Positions 25,607 through 34,553 of a DNA stretch of 64,000 bases are shown here, piece by piece. Under the pieces are notes generated by a model, which saw nothing but the letters and a program-made list of their open reading frames with translations, was not told the DNA's origin and made no database searches. Both the position numbers and the translations under genes were made by a program. Within the stretch, counting starts at the first letter, position 1. Every line of letters begins with the position of its first letter. The stretch is from Planotetraspora phitsanulokensis (GTDB lineage: Bacteria > Actinomycetota > Actinomycetes > Streptosporangiales > Streptosporangiaceae): positions 248,001 through 312,000 of the forward strand of contig NZ_BOOP01000001.1 in NCBI RefSeq assembly GCF_016863295.1. The letters are read 5' to 3'.

Positions 25607-26800
25607 TCACGGGGACGAGATCACCCGCGCTGCGGAGCTCGGCTGCCCGGGACGCGTGCCTCCCTTCATCCAGATGACGGAACCCGGCTTCTGGGCCTCG
25701 CGGCGGATCCTCGACACCGCGAACTTGCAGACCACCTCCTTGATCACCGCGCCCATGCGGCCGCCGACGTAGACGTTCACCGCGGTATCGTCCTTGCGGG
25801 CGACCTGTCGTACAGCGACGCGCCGGCCGAGGCTGACACACGCCCCCGAGAAGGCCAGGGTGATCAACGCCGGTTCGGTCCCCGCGATGCGGCTCAGCAC
25901 GGTGTTGGCGGCCTGCGCCCCGAGCGGGCCGGCGGCGTAGCAGCTCATCCGCAGCGGCTGGCCCGACGGGGCGGCGGCGTCCCCGGCCGCGACAATGCGG
26001 TCGTCGTCGACGCTGGTCAGCGTCTCGTCGGTGAGCAGCCGGCCGAGCGCGTCGGTCTGCAGCCCGCTCGCGGCCGCCAAGTCCGGTACGCCGAAACCGG
26101 CCGCCCAGATGGTCAGTGCGCTCGCATGTACCGCACCGTCGGCGAAGACGACCGCGTCCGGCCGGACCTCGCTCACCACGTCCGCCTCCAGCACCGCGAC
26201 ACCGTGCCGGGACAGCCACGTGGCCACGGATCGGCGCCCCGGTGCGCTGAATGACGGCGCCAGGGTCCGGCCGCACACCAGCGTGACCGTGCGTCCTTGC
26301 TCGGCGAGCTCGGCGGCCGTCTCGATGCCGGTCAACCCGCCGCCGACCACGGTGACCGGAGCATCGGGGGGCAACTCCTCCAGCCTGGCGCGCAGCCGCT
26401 GCGCGGATTCGAATTCAGCGATGTCGAACGCGAATTCGGCCGCGCCGGGCACCGAGGACGGAATCGCCGCGGTGCTGCCGACCGCGTAGATGACGTAGTC
26501 ATAGTCCAGCGCGCGGCCCGACGCCAGCTCCACCGTGCGGGCGGCGGTGTCGATGCGCGTGGCGTTGTCGACGACCAGCCGGACGCCCTCGCCGAGCAGC
26601 GTGCCGTAGTCAATCAGGGCCTCGCCGGTGCCGGCCACGAACTGGTGCAGCCGGACTCGTTCGACGAACTCCGGGCGTGGATTGACCAAAGTGATGTCGA
26701 CGTCGGCGCGCATCCGCAGATGGTTGGCCGCGAGCGTTCCGGCGTAACCGCCACCGATGACGACGACCTTGTTGAGAGTGTGGTGCCCGGGCGTGGACAT
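25607..26800 (-). CDS. FAD-dependent oxidoreductase, NDH-2-like
   Basis: 397-aa two-dinucleotide-fold flavoprotein. The FAD site is VVVIGGGYAGTLAANHL near the N-terminus; the NAD(P)H site is VTVVGGGLTGIETAAEL (about 150); the second FAD contact is RIVAAGDAAA. No C-terminal membrane segment is obvious. Relatives occur as targets of ECF sigma factors together with DoxX proteins. The next upstream gene here is DoxX-like and both genes carry the same duplicated leader, so co-regulation is likely. GAGAAGGGA precedes the ATG. Confidence 0.85.
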   Translation of the reverse strand: MSTPGHHTLNKVVVIGGGYAGTLAANHLRMRADVDITLVNPRPEFVERVRLHQFVAGTGEALIDYGTLLGEGVRLVVDNATRIDTAARTVELASGRALDYDYVIYAVGSTAAIPSSVPGAAEFAFDIAEFESAQRLRARLEELPPDAPVTVVGGGLTGIETAAELAEQGRTVTLVCGRTLAPSFSAPGRRSVATWLSRHGVAVLEADVVSEVRPDAVVFADGAVHASALTIWAAGFGVPDLAAASGLQTDALGRLLTDETLTSVDDDRIVAAGDAAAPSGQPLRMSCYAAGPLGAQAANTVLSRIAGTEPALITLAFSGACVSLGRRVAVRQVARKDDTAVNVYVGGRMGAVIKEVVCKFAVSRIRREAQKPGSVIWMKGGTRPGQPSSAARVISSP

Positions 26801-27012
26801 GGCGAGGTTTCCCTTCTCGATCTCAGCGAGGGTTTGAGGCCCTGCGACCAGGTGGAGTCAGTCCTCCGTCTGAAAGGGCCGGCCGCGGGGACGATCACGC
26901 GTCGGTTGACGGCTGTCCGCGTACCTGCCGGAGGTCGCTGAGCTTTCCTGCGTGGTGAATCGTGTCTCAGTAGTCGGACGGCACAATCGCTGGGAATAGG
27001 AGGCGACGCGTC
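26801..27012 (-). repeat. leader repeat, copy A (blocks 26801-26849 and 26964-27012)
   Basis: Two blocks directly upstream of the oxidoreductase gene are repeated at 27498-27597. Block 1 shares CCCTTCTCGATCTCAGCG and flanks; block 2 shares CAGTAGTC, GACG and GCTGGGAAT. Copy A has about 114 extra bp between the blocks. Read toward the gene, block 2 contains ATTCCCAGC and CGTCSGACTACTG, which could be an ECF promoter with a CGTC -10 element. Confidence 0.6.
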
Positions 27013-27057
27013 GATCGTCATGCTGCGGAGGCCAGGCGAGTGAGCCTGTCTCCACGA

Positions 27058-27411
27058 TCACGACCAGTGGTAGACCAGGTCCGCGGCTAGTGCGGCCACC
27101 GCAGTGGCGAAGAATCCGGCCCAGTTCGCGAGGTTGTGGGACTCCACTCGCAAGTGCGCAAGGAGCGCGCCGATGAAATACAGCACGAGGCCGGCGGCGG
27201 CCAATGTCCCCAGCATTGGCAGGGCGAACCCGCCCAACAGCCCCAAAGAGCCCGCCGCCAGCAACATGCCCAATACCGGCGCCCACGACCGTGGCAAGCG
27301 CTTCATGTCCAGCTGAGCCTTCGGAAATTCGTGGCCGATCAGGTAGACGACGGCGGCGCTGCCGTACAGCAGCGAGGCGAAGATGGTGATCGTCGCATAA
27401 ACGGCGAACAT
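27058..27411 (-). CDS. DoxX-like membrane protein
   Basis: 117-aa protein with four hydrophobic helices (about 2-24, 42-64, 66-86, 95-115), matching the DoxX family. Such proteins often partner small oxidoreductases. ACAGGAGGGCTT directly before the ATG at 27411 decides this start over an ATG 21 codons upstream. Lies upstream of, and in line with, the NDH-2-like gene. Confidence 0.75.
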   Translation of the reverse strand: MFAVYATITIFASLLYGSAAVVYLIGHEFPKAQLDMKRLPRSWAPVLGMLLAAGSLGLLGGFALPMLGTLAAAGLVLYFIGALLAHLRVESHNLANWAGFFATAVAALAADLVYHWS

Positions 27412-27497
27412 AAGCCCTCCTGTGTAGTTGTTTGCTTCAAGAACTTCGGTTGGGAAAGCCGGCCAGGGCATCATTGATCGCTGCGCGTCTTCGGCAG

Positions 27498-27597
27498 GGC
27501 GAGGTCTCCCTTCTCGATCTCAGCGGTGTTCGAGCCTTGCGACCCGGTCTCCCAGTAGTCCGACGAAACGACTGCTGGGAATGTCAGGTGACGCGCC
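27498..27597 (-). repeat. leader repeat, copy B
   Basis: Compact copy of the two blocks found upstream of the oxidoreductase gene (27498-27544 and 27546-27597), here about 90 bp upstream of the DoxX-like start. Copy B lacks the 114-bp insert of copy A. It includes the same GAGAAGGGA ribosome-site-like sequence, here not followed by a canonical start codon. Confidence 0.6.
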
Positions 27598-27874
27598 AAC
27601 CGGAGAATCCGGGGCGCTGGCTGTTCGAACCGGTGAGGCGGGTGCGAGCAGGGCCCGCGGACTGGAGCAGGTTCGGCACCTGGTGTGCCTCAGTCGGACG
27701 GACGCCATTGGCCGCCCGCAGCGGCTCTCGGATGGCTGGAAATCCACTGCACCCAGCGCTGCGATCGCCCTTCGGTACGCGCTCACCCTCGGGACCGAGT
27801 TTCGACCGTCAGATTGTCGGGGCTAAGGCGTAGGTTTCCGATGAGTTCTTGATACGGAAGGGGTCTACACCGCT
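27598..27874. other. intergenic region upstream of the alpha/beta hydrolase
   Basis: No gene or structured element recognised apart from the probable hydrolase promoter near its 3' end, where GAAGGGG serves as the ribosome site. Confidence 0.5.
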
Positions 27875-28744
27875 ATGACTACGCAGATGCTCAAGACTCC
27901 CGATGTCGACCTCGCCTACGACGTCCACGGCCCGCTGCCGACCGCCGACGGACGCCCACCGCTGGTCATGATCGGGCAGCCCATGGACGCCAGCGGCTTC
28001 GGCACGTTGGCGTCGCTCTTCCCCGACCGCACGGTGGTCACCTACGACCCGCGCGGCCTCGGCCGCAGCACCCGCAAGGACGACCGGTTCGACCATGCGC
28101 CCACGATCCAGGCCGCCGACGTGCACGCCGTCATCGAGGCGCTCGGCGCGGGACCGGTCGAGATGTTCGCGAGCAGCGGCGGTGCGGTGACCGCGCTCGC
28201 CCTCGTCGCGGCGTACCCCGATGACGTGACCATCCTGGTGGCGCACGAGCCGCCGCTCATTCCGGTGCTCCCCGACGCCCAGGCCGCCGAGCGCGCCCGT
28301 GCCGAGGTCCGGGATGCGTACGAAGACAAGGGGTGGGGTGCCGGCATGGCGGCCTTCATCACGATGACGTCGTGGCGGGGCGAGTTCACCGACGACTACT
28401 TCGCCCAGCCCGTGCCGGATCCCGCCGCTTTCGGGATGCCGACCGAGGATGACGGCTCCCGTGAGGACCCGCTGCTCTCCGACCGCTCATGGGCGGTCAG
28501 CAGCTACCGGCCCGACGTCGACGCGCTTGCCGCCGCGCCGACGCGGATCGTGATCGCAGTGGGCGAGGAGTCCCTGGACACCTTCACCGGACGCACCGCG
28601 GTGGCGGCGGCCACGCTGTTCGGTCAGCAGCCGACGGTCTTCCCGAGCCACCACGGCGGCTTCATCGGTGGCGAGTTCGGCTACGCCGGGCAGCCTGAAG
28701 CCTTCGCGCGCAAGCTGCGCGAGGTTCTCGACGCCGCCGGCTGA
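27875..28744 (+). CDS. alpha/beta-hydrolase
   Basis: 289-aa alpha/beta-hydrolase fold protein. Oxyanion-side sequence MIGQPMDASGF (about 32), strand DPRGLGRST and nucleophile elbow FASSGGAVTAL (Ser about 109), where the usual G-x-S-x-G is A-S-S-G-G. A late His in PSHHGGF (about 262) is the expected catalytic base. Substrate unknown. Start chosen at ATG with GGAAGGGG upstream. Confidence 0.85.
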   Translation: MTTQMLKTPDVDLAYDVHGPLPTADGRPPLVMIGQPMDASGFGTLASLFPDRTVVTYDPRGLGRSTRKDDRFDHAPTIQAADVHAVIEALGAGPVEMFASSGGAVTALALVAAYPDDVTILVAHEPPLIPVLPDAQAAERARAEVRDAYEDKGWGAGMAAFITMTSWRGEFTDDYFAQPVPDPAAFGMPTEDDGSREDPLLSDRSWAVSSYRPDVDALAAAPTRIVIAVGEESLDTFTGRTAVAAATLFGQQPTVFPSHHGGFIGGEFGYAGQPEAFARKLREVLDAAG

Positions 28745-28846
28745 CGGTCGCCCTTCTCCTCGTCACGCGATGTTCGCCGGAACCTTGTGATCCGCGTCAC
28801 CCCACATGTAACACTCGGACATGATCACGGAGAAAGGCGGTATCCG

Positions 28847-29002
28847 ATGAACTCTCGTGGCTTCAAGGCCCGGCTCCTCGCCGGGGCGGCGACGGCCGTG
28901 ACCGTCGCCGTACTCGGCCTCGCGGCAGCCCCCGTGGCCGCTGCGGCGGCCGGCAACGGCGGCCCGGTCATGCACACCGACGGCAACATCATGGGCAGCT
29001 AG
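28847..29002 (+). CDS. small secreted peptide precursor, unknown function
   Basis: 51-aa product: a clear signal peptide (MNSRGFKARLLAGAATAVTV… ending about residue 35) followed by only about 16 residues, GNGGPVMHTDGNIMGS. GAGAAAGGCGG lies just upstream of the ATG, and codon use is GC-rich as in real genes. I do not recognise a family. It could be a secreted signalling or structural peptide, or a remnant of a longer exported protein; no continuation is visible in another frame. Confidence 0.6.
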   Translation: MNSRGFKARLLAGAATAVTVAVLGLAAAPVAAAAAGNGGPVMHTDGNIMGS

Positions 29003-29275
29003 CCCACCCGGGCGCGGGTCGTGACTGTTTCGGCAGCGGGGCGGCATCATGCCGTACCAGGTCGAGCTCGGCGCTCGCCGGGGGCGGCTCCTGCCGCAGA
29101 CCGTGCGGCATGGCCCGCGCCCGGGTCTCCGCCCGGTATGGCTCAGCGTGATCGAGGCGGACCTGACATCGCCCATCCGGCGGCGGCTTGACGACGAGAT
29201 CGGATCGTGGGCTGAGATCTGGCCGGGGTCAAGGTCGGCCGCATCGTTGACCGCGGAGTCCGTACGCTACGTCCC

Positions 29276-29806
29276 ATGTCTACAGAAGGCCTGGGTTGTC
29301 GGTGCATCCTCTGCCACGACTACGGGGACCGTGACGAGTGGGACATGGGTGATCGGCGGGCCGTGGAGCACGTCCAGACTCGCGGCTGGAGCGTGTGGAT
29401 GATCCCGGAGGACGACGTCGGACCGGGATTCTCCTACACGGTCGGTCTGTGGCATACCTACCGGTCGCCTGAGCTGGCCATGTTCGGTCTGGACGTTCAT
29501 CTCATGCACGAGTTGTTGAACCGCCTCGGTGACGGGATCGCGGCGGGTGAGTTCGTCGCGGCGGAGCAGGAGCGGCGCGACCTCATCGAGCGTTATCCCG
29601 TCGTCCTCAAGCAGGTCGACATGAGGTGGTACCGCGAGTACTTCGGACGAGCGATCGCGTTCTATCGGCGCCCACCGTTCCCGATCCTGCAGGTCCTGTG
29701 GCCCGACGCCGATGGCCGATTCCTCTGGCACCCCGAGTACGCGGAGCGGTGTCGCGAGCTACAGCCTTCACTGTGGCTGTGGCCGGGTGACGAACGGGGT
29801 GAGTGA
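29276..29806 (+). CDS. DUF4262 domain protein
   Basis: 176-aa soluble protein of DUF4262, function unknown. The family signature GPGFSYTVGLWHTYRSPEL is at about 49-67 and the domain continues through FGLDVHLMHELLNRL. The N-terminus has a Cys pair (CRCILCHDYGD) and the C-terminus is Trp-rich. Isolated between the small secreted peptide and the molybdenum hydroxylase subunit. Confidence 0.85.
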   Translation: MSTEGLGCRCILCHDYGDRDEWDMGDRRAVEHVQTRGWSVWMIPEDDVGPGFSYTVGLWHTYRSPELAMFGLDVHLMHELLNRLGDGIAAGEFVAAEQERRDLIERYPVVLKQVDMRWYREYFGRAIAFYRRPPFPILQVLWPDADGRFLWHPEYAERCRELQPSLWLWPGDERGE

Positions 29807-29928
29807 TCGTCCGACGCGACGTCAGGGACGGCCGATCCTGGGGAGGGATTCCCAGGACGTCTTGACGGCGCCCCATCAGGACTACCTCCTCGGCCCTGCA
29901 AGCGGAGGCAAACCCCGGCTCGTCGGTC

Positions 29929-32010
29929 TCACCGCACCAGACGGTCGAGGCGGATGGGAAGGTCCCGCACCCGGATGCCGGTGGCGTGATGGACCGCGTT
30001 GGCGACGGCCGCGGCCGTGCCGACGATGCCGATCTCGCCGATGCCCTTGGAGCCCATCGGATTGATCTCCGGGTCCTCCTCATCGATCCAGTGGGCCTCG
30101 ATGTCGGGCACGTCGGCGCACGCGGCGATGTGGTACTGGGCGAAGTCGTGGTTGAGGTAGTCGCCGAACTCCACGTCCATCACGCTCTCCTCCATCAACG
30201 CCATGCCGATTCCCATCGTCATGCCGCCGATGAACTGCGACCTCGCCGTCTTCGGGTTGATCACCCGGCCGACGGCGAAGACGCCGAGCATGCGGGACAC
30301 CCGTACCTCGCCGGTGTCCATGTCGACCCCGACCTCGGCGAACTGCGCGCCGAAGGCGTGACGGGACAGCCGTGACTGCGACGCGATCTCGTCGGCCGTG
30401 TCGACGCGGACTTCGAGCGGCCGGACGCCGCTGCGGTCCATCTCCGCCAGCAGCGCCTCACAGGCCCGCACGACAGCCGTCCCCCATGAGGCGGTGCCCA
30501 TGGACCCGCCGGCGATGGGCGCGGTGGGCAGGCGGCTGTCGCCGACCTCGACGCGAACGTGATCCGGGGAGACCCGCAGGGCGTCGGCGGCGATCTGGGT
30601 CAGCACCGTCCGCGCTCCCGTGCCGATGTCGGCGGCGGCGACGCCCACCGTGAACCGGCCGTCGGCCTCCACCCGGGCCGTGGCCTGCGACGGGCGGCGG
30701 ATGACGGGGTACGTCGAGGAGGCCACGCCGGTCCCGACCAGCCGGCGACCGTCCCTGCGCACTCCCGGCGTGGGGTCGCGGTCCGCCCACCCGAACCTGG
30801 CCGCTCCCTCGCGCAGGCATGCGACGAGACCGCGGGAGCTGAACGGCAGGCCGGTCTCGGGGTGCAGCGCGGGTTCGTTGCGGACGCGCAGCTCGATCGG
30901 GTCCATCCCGCAGGCGATGGCCAGCTCGTCCATCGCCGACTCGAGGGCGAACATCCCCGGGCACTCGCCCGGCGCACGCATGAAGGTCGGAGTCGGCACG
31001 TCGAGGGCGGTCAGCCGGTGGGTCGTCCGCCGGTTGGGCGAGGCGTACATGACGCGGGTCGGGGTCGTCGTCTGCTCGGCGAACTCCTTGACGGTCGAGG
31101 TCTGCTCGAAGGCGTCGTGAATGATGGCCGTCAGCCCGCCGTCCCGGCCGGCGCCCAGGCGGACCCGCTGGATGATCGGCGTACGGTAGCCGACCAGGGA
31201 GAACATCTGCTGCCGCGTCGTCGCCACCTTCACCGCCCGGCCGGTCACCTTCGCGGCGATGGCGGCGAGGACCACCGGCGGATGGGGCGCCAGCTTGGAC
31301 CCGAAGCCGCCGCCGACATGCGGGGCGATCACACGCACCCGGTCGGGAGGGAGCTCGAACAGCCTGGCCAGGACGTCGCGGACCGCCGACGAACCCTGGT
31401 TGGAGTCGTACAGCGTGAGGCCGCCGTCCTCCCAGACGGCCACCGTCGAGTGCGGCTCCATCGGGTTGTTGTGCTGCGCGGGAGTGGTGTAGGTCAGGTC
31501 GACGCTGACGGCGGCCTCCCGCAGCGCCGTGTCGGGGTCGCCGCGTTCGGTGTCGGTCGGGTAGTTGGGGGCCACCTTCGGCGGCTTGTACATCGTGGGG
31601 TCGTCGGCCCGCAGCACCACGTCGTGCCGCTCCTGCCGGTATTCGATCCGCACCTGACCGGCCGCCTCGCGGGCCGTCTCGATCGTCTCCGCGACCACCG
31701 CCGCCACGATCTGACCTCGGTACGCCACCCAGTTCGACTGGAAAAGGGCGAGTTCGCCGTCGTCCGAAGGGCCCAGGCGGGGCGCGTTGCCGTACCAGAT
31801 CACCGCGATGACGCCCGGCAGGGTGAGCGTGGCGCCGGTGTCCACGCTGACGACCTCGCCCCGGGCGACGGCCGCCTGCACCGGCGCGGCGTAGGCGATG
31901 TCGCGGCCGGGTGCGTGCTCGAACGCGTAGCGGGCCGTCCCGGTGACCTTCTCCCGCGCCTCGATCCGGCTCAGGTGCGCCCCGACCGCCTGTGTCCCCG
32001 TGAGCGTCAT
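29929..32010 (-). CDS. molybdopterin-binding subunit, xanthine dehydrogenase family
   Basis: 693-aa catalytic subunit of a molybdenum hydroxylase, closest in layout to PaoC/YagR-type aldehyde oxidoreductases. Moco-binding features: HVGGGFGSKL, FMRAPGECPGMFALE, GTGARTVLTQIA and the catalytic Glu659 in KGIGEIG. Active enzymes need a FAD subunit and a [2Fe-2S] subunit, normally immediately upstream in the operon. Here the upstream 170 bp hold no partner and the next gene is a formate dehydrogenase. It is therefore an orphan subunit, using partners elsewhere or decaying. The frame is intact. Confidence 0.88.
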   Translation of the reverse strand: MTLTGTQAVGAHLSRIEAREKVTGTARYAFEHAPGRDIAYAAPVQAAVARGEVVSVDTGATLTLPGVIAVIWYGNAPRLGPSDDGELALFQSNWVAYRGQIVAAVVAETIETAREAAGQVRIEYRQERHDVVLRADDPTMYKPPKVAPNYPTDTERGDPDTALREAAVSVDLTYTTPAQHNNPMEPHSTVAVWEDGGLTLYDSNQGSSAVRDVLARLFELPPDRVRVIAPHVGGGFGSKLAPHPPVVLAAIAAKVTGRAVKVATTRQQMFSLVGYRTPIIQRVRLGAGRDGGLTAIIHDAFEQTSTVKEFAEQTTTPTRVMYASPNRRTTHRLTALDVPTPTFMRAPGECPGMFALESAMDELAIACGMDPIELRVRNEPALHPETGLPFSSRGLVACLREGAARFGWADRDPTPGVRRDGRRLVGTGVASSTYPVIRRPSQATARVEADGRFTVGVAAADIGTGARTVLTQIAADALRVSPDHVRVEVGDSRLPTAPIAGGSMGTASWGTAVVRACEALLAEMDRSGVRPLEVRVDTADEIASQSRLSRHAFGAQFAEVGVDMDTGEVRVSRMLGVFAVGRVINPKTARSQFIGGMTMGIGMALMEESVMDVEFGDYLNHDFAQYHIAACADVPDIEAHWIDEEDPEINPMGSKGIGEIGIVGTAAAVANAVHHATGIRVRDLPIRLDRLVR

Positions 32011-32180
32011 GGGATCACCGGTCCGGCAGGAGGCCGCGTCGGTGGAGTTCGACCATCACGGGCGGATCTCTACCCTCGCGTCGGCAATCTCCATCTACAG
32101 GAAACCGTGAGCCTGTTTGACCTGAATGAGGGACGCCGCCCCGGTGGAGGCACCACGTCTCCACCGGGGCGGATCCACGG

Positions 32181-33341
32181 TCAGGCGCGGGTGGAGTAGG
32201 AATGGGCCCCGGCGCCGGCGAGACCCCCGCCCTGGACGATGAGGTACTCGTCGCGGATCGGCGTCCCGTCGAACCAGGCCTCGAGGATCTCCCGGGTACC
32301 GGCCGCGTAACGCGCCTGGGCGGACAGCGACGACCCCGAGATGTGCGGGGTCATGCCGTGGTGGGGCATGGTCCGCCAGGGGTGGTCGGCCGGAGCCGGC
32401 TGGGGGTACCAGACGTCGCCCGCGTACCCGGCCAGTTGCCCGCTCTCCAGCGCCCGGACGACGGAGTCGCGGTCGGCGATCTTCGCCCGGGCCGTGTTGA
32501 TCAGGTACGCGCCGCGCTTCATGGTGGAGATGAGCTTGTCGTCGAACAACCCCTCGGTCTCGGGATGCAGCGGGGCGTTGACCGTCACCACGTCGCAGAA
32601 CGGGACCATGTCCTGGGTGCTCTCGTGCCAGGTGAGGCCGAGCTCCTCCTCGATCTCACGGGGCAGCCTGTGCCGGTCGGTGTAGTGCAGGTGCACGTCG
32701 AACGGCTTCAGCCTGCGCAGCACGGCCAGGCCGATCCGCCCGGCGGCGACCGTGCCGATGTGCATGCCCTCGACGTCGTAGGAGCGGCTCACGCAGTCGG
32801 CGATGTTCCACCCTCCGTCGAGCACCACCTGGTAGGAGGGCAGGTAGTTGCGCACCTGCGACAGGATCATCATGACGACGTGCTCGGCGACGCTGATGCT
32901 GTTGCAGTACGTCACCTCGGCGACGGTGACGCCGTGCGCGATGGCCGCGTCGAGGTCCACGTGGTCGGAGCCGATTCCGGCGGTGACGGCGAGCTTCAGC
33001 TTCGGCGCCCTCGCGATGCGCTCGGCCGTGAGATAGGCCGGCCAGAACGGCTGGGAGATCACCACGTCCGCGTCGGGCAGTTCGCGGTCGAAGACCGAGT
33101 CCGCGCCTTCCTTGTCGGAGGTGACGACCAGGGTGTGGCCGCGCTCCTCGAGGAAGCGCCGCAGGCCGAGCTCGCCCGAGACGCTCCCGAGCAGGTGGCC
33201 GGGGGTGAAGTCGACGGCCTTGGGAGTCGGCAGGGTCTGGCCGCCGGGGTAGCCGTCGACGACCGGCAGGTCGTCCCTGGCATACGTGGCCGGGTATCCG
33301 CCGGTCGGGTCGTCGTACAGAACGCAGAGCACTTTCGCCAT
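32181..33341 (-). CDS. fdh: NAD-dependent formate dehydrogenase
   Basis: 386-aa D-2-hydroxyacid dehydrogenase-fold enzyme oxidising formate to CO2 with NAD. Near-identical in key stretches to the Pseudomonas sp. 101 type: GTVAAGRIGLAVLRRLKPFD, LHYTDRHRLP (Asp favouring NAD over NADP), NAPLHPETEG, AGYAGDVWYPQPAP and catalytic His333 in MTPHISG. The ATG at 33341 has GAGGAG upstream. A LysR gene lies upstream in the same direction and is the obvious candidate regulator. Confidence 0.95.
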   Translation of the reverse strand: MAKVLCVLYDDPTGGYPATYARDDLPVVDGYPGGQTLPTPKAVDFTPGHLLGSVSGELGLRRFLEERGHTLVVTSDKEGADSVFDRELPDADVVISQPFWPAYLTAERIARAPKLKLAVTAGIGSDHVDLDAAIAHGVTVAEVTYCNSISVAEHVVMMILSQVRNYLPSYQVVLDGGWNIADCVSRSYDVEGMHIGTVAAGRIGLAVLRRLKPFDVHLHYTDRHRLPREIEEELGLTWHESTQDMVPFCDVVTVNAPLHPETEGLFDDKLISTMKRGAYLINTARAKIADRDSVVRALESGQLAGYAGDVWYPQPAPADHPWRTMPHHGMTPHISGSSLSAQARYAAGTREILEAWFDGTPIRDEYLIVQGGGLAGAGAHSYSTRA

Positions 33342-33442
33342 GATGTCGGCTCCTCGTCGAGGCCGGGGGCAGGTGCCCTCCACACTCCGCGCGGACGTAT
33401 TCGCACGTCAAAGCGAAAGTTCCTATCGCGAGATAGGGCGCT

Positions 33443-33547
33443 TCTATGAGCTCTCCGCCCGCGCTCGCTCTGTGAGTTCTCCGCCTGCGCTCGCTCTGTG
33501 AGTTTCTCCGCCCGTGCCCGCTCTATGGGTTCTCCGTCCGCGCCCGC
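33443..33547. repeat. four 26-27-bp tandem repeats overlapping the LysR 3' end
   Basis: Units at 33443-33468, 33469-33494, 33495-33521 and 33522-33547 follow TCTRTGRGYTCTCCGCCYGC with few differences. The last unit contains the stop and final codons of the LysR gene; the other three extend into the spacer toward fdh. Confidence 0.88.
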
Positions 33548-34491
33548 GGTGGCACGGCCGTCGGCAGCGGCGCGAGGGCGTCGCGCAGCAGCCGGTCCAG
33601 GGTGTCGCGCAGGTCCAGCCCGCGGGTGATTTCCAGCAGCGCGGTGGCGAGCACCGGTTCGGGGCTCCGATCCGCGACGACCAGGCCGACCCGTGGCACC
33701 TGCGCGGGCCGTTCCATCCGGACGATCCGCGTGCCTTCCGGCACGCCGAACATGTGCAGCCAGGCATGCGCGATGACGCTCGACCACCGGTGCGTGGCCA
33801 CATGGGCGTACAGGGCCGAGACGGTGTCGGTCTCGATGGCGGGCACCACGACGGCGCCGGCGGCGCGGAAGATGCCGTCCAGGATGCGCCGGTTGCGCAT
33901 CTCGGGAGCCAGCAGGCACAACGGCAGCGCGGCGACCTCCGCCCAGCGGACGACGTCCCGGCCGGCCAGCTCGCCGTCGTCAGGGGTGAGCAGCAGGTAG
34001 CGCTCCTCGTACAGCGGGGTCGCGCGCACGTTGCCGAGCTCCTCGTCGTCGAGGTACGTCATCGCCACGTCGAGCTCGAACTCCGCGAGTTGGCGGTTGA
34101 TCTCGCGGGACGACAACGACGACAACGAGACCCTGGCGTGCGGGTGACGCTCGCAGAACGGCGTCGTCAGCAGCGATACGGCCGTCAGCGCGGTCGGTAT
34201 CGCGCCCACGCGCAACGTGCCCGACAGGCTCTCGCGCATCACCGACAGGTCGTCCCGCAGCCCGTCGCACTCGGCCAGGATGCGGTGAGCCCACAACAAC
34301 ACGCGGTCGCCCTCGGGGGTCAGCCCGGCGAAACGCCGGCCCCGCCGTACGAGAGGCACGCCGAGCTCGCGCTCGAGCTTGCGGATGGCGGCCGACAACG
34401 ACGGCTGTGAGACGTGACAGGCGGCGGCGGCACGGGCGAAGTGTCGTTCCCTCGCCAGGGCGACCAGATATTCCAACTGGCGTAACAGCAC
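33523..34491 (-). CDS. LysR-family transcriptional regulator
   Basis: 322-aa regulator with an N-terminal winged HTH (RQLEYLVALARERHFARAAA, SQPSLSAAIRKLERELG) and a C-terminal effector domain from about residue 90. GTG start; the third codon is TTA, a rare codon in this GC range. It lies upstream of fdh in the same direction with 180 bp between, mostly tandem repeats. Likely regulator of fdh, as this pair occurs together in other actinobacteria to my knowledge. Confidence 0.87.
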   Translation of the reverse strand: MLLRQLEYLVALARERHFARAAAACHVSQPSLSAAIRKLERELGVPLVRRGRRFAGLTPEGDRVLLWAHRILAECDGLRDDLSVMRESLSGTLRVGAIPTALTAVSLLTTPFCERHPHARVSLSSLSSREINRQLAEFELDVAMTYLDDEELGNVRATPLYEERYLLLTPDDGELAGRDVVRWAEVAALPLCLLAPEMRNRRILDGIFRAAGAVVVPAIETDTVSALYAHVATHRWSSVIAHAWLHMFGVPEGTRIVRMERPAQVPRVGLVVADRSPEPVLATALLEITRGLDLRDTLDRLLRDALAPLPTAVPPRARTENP

Positions 34492-34553
34492 CCCCCACAG
34501 GATGGCGCGTCCGCCGCCGCCTCGTCTAGATCGTCACGGTCTCAGCGCCGGTC

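Noticed and set aside
32018-32060. 13-codon frame (MVELHRRGLLPDR) just before the molybdenum hydroxylase start
   Set aside because: Too short to judge and no ribosome site; it does not resemble known leader peptides or the end of a partner subunit.
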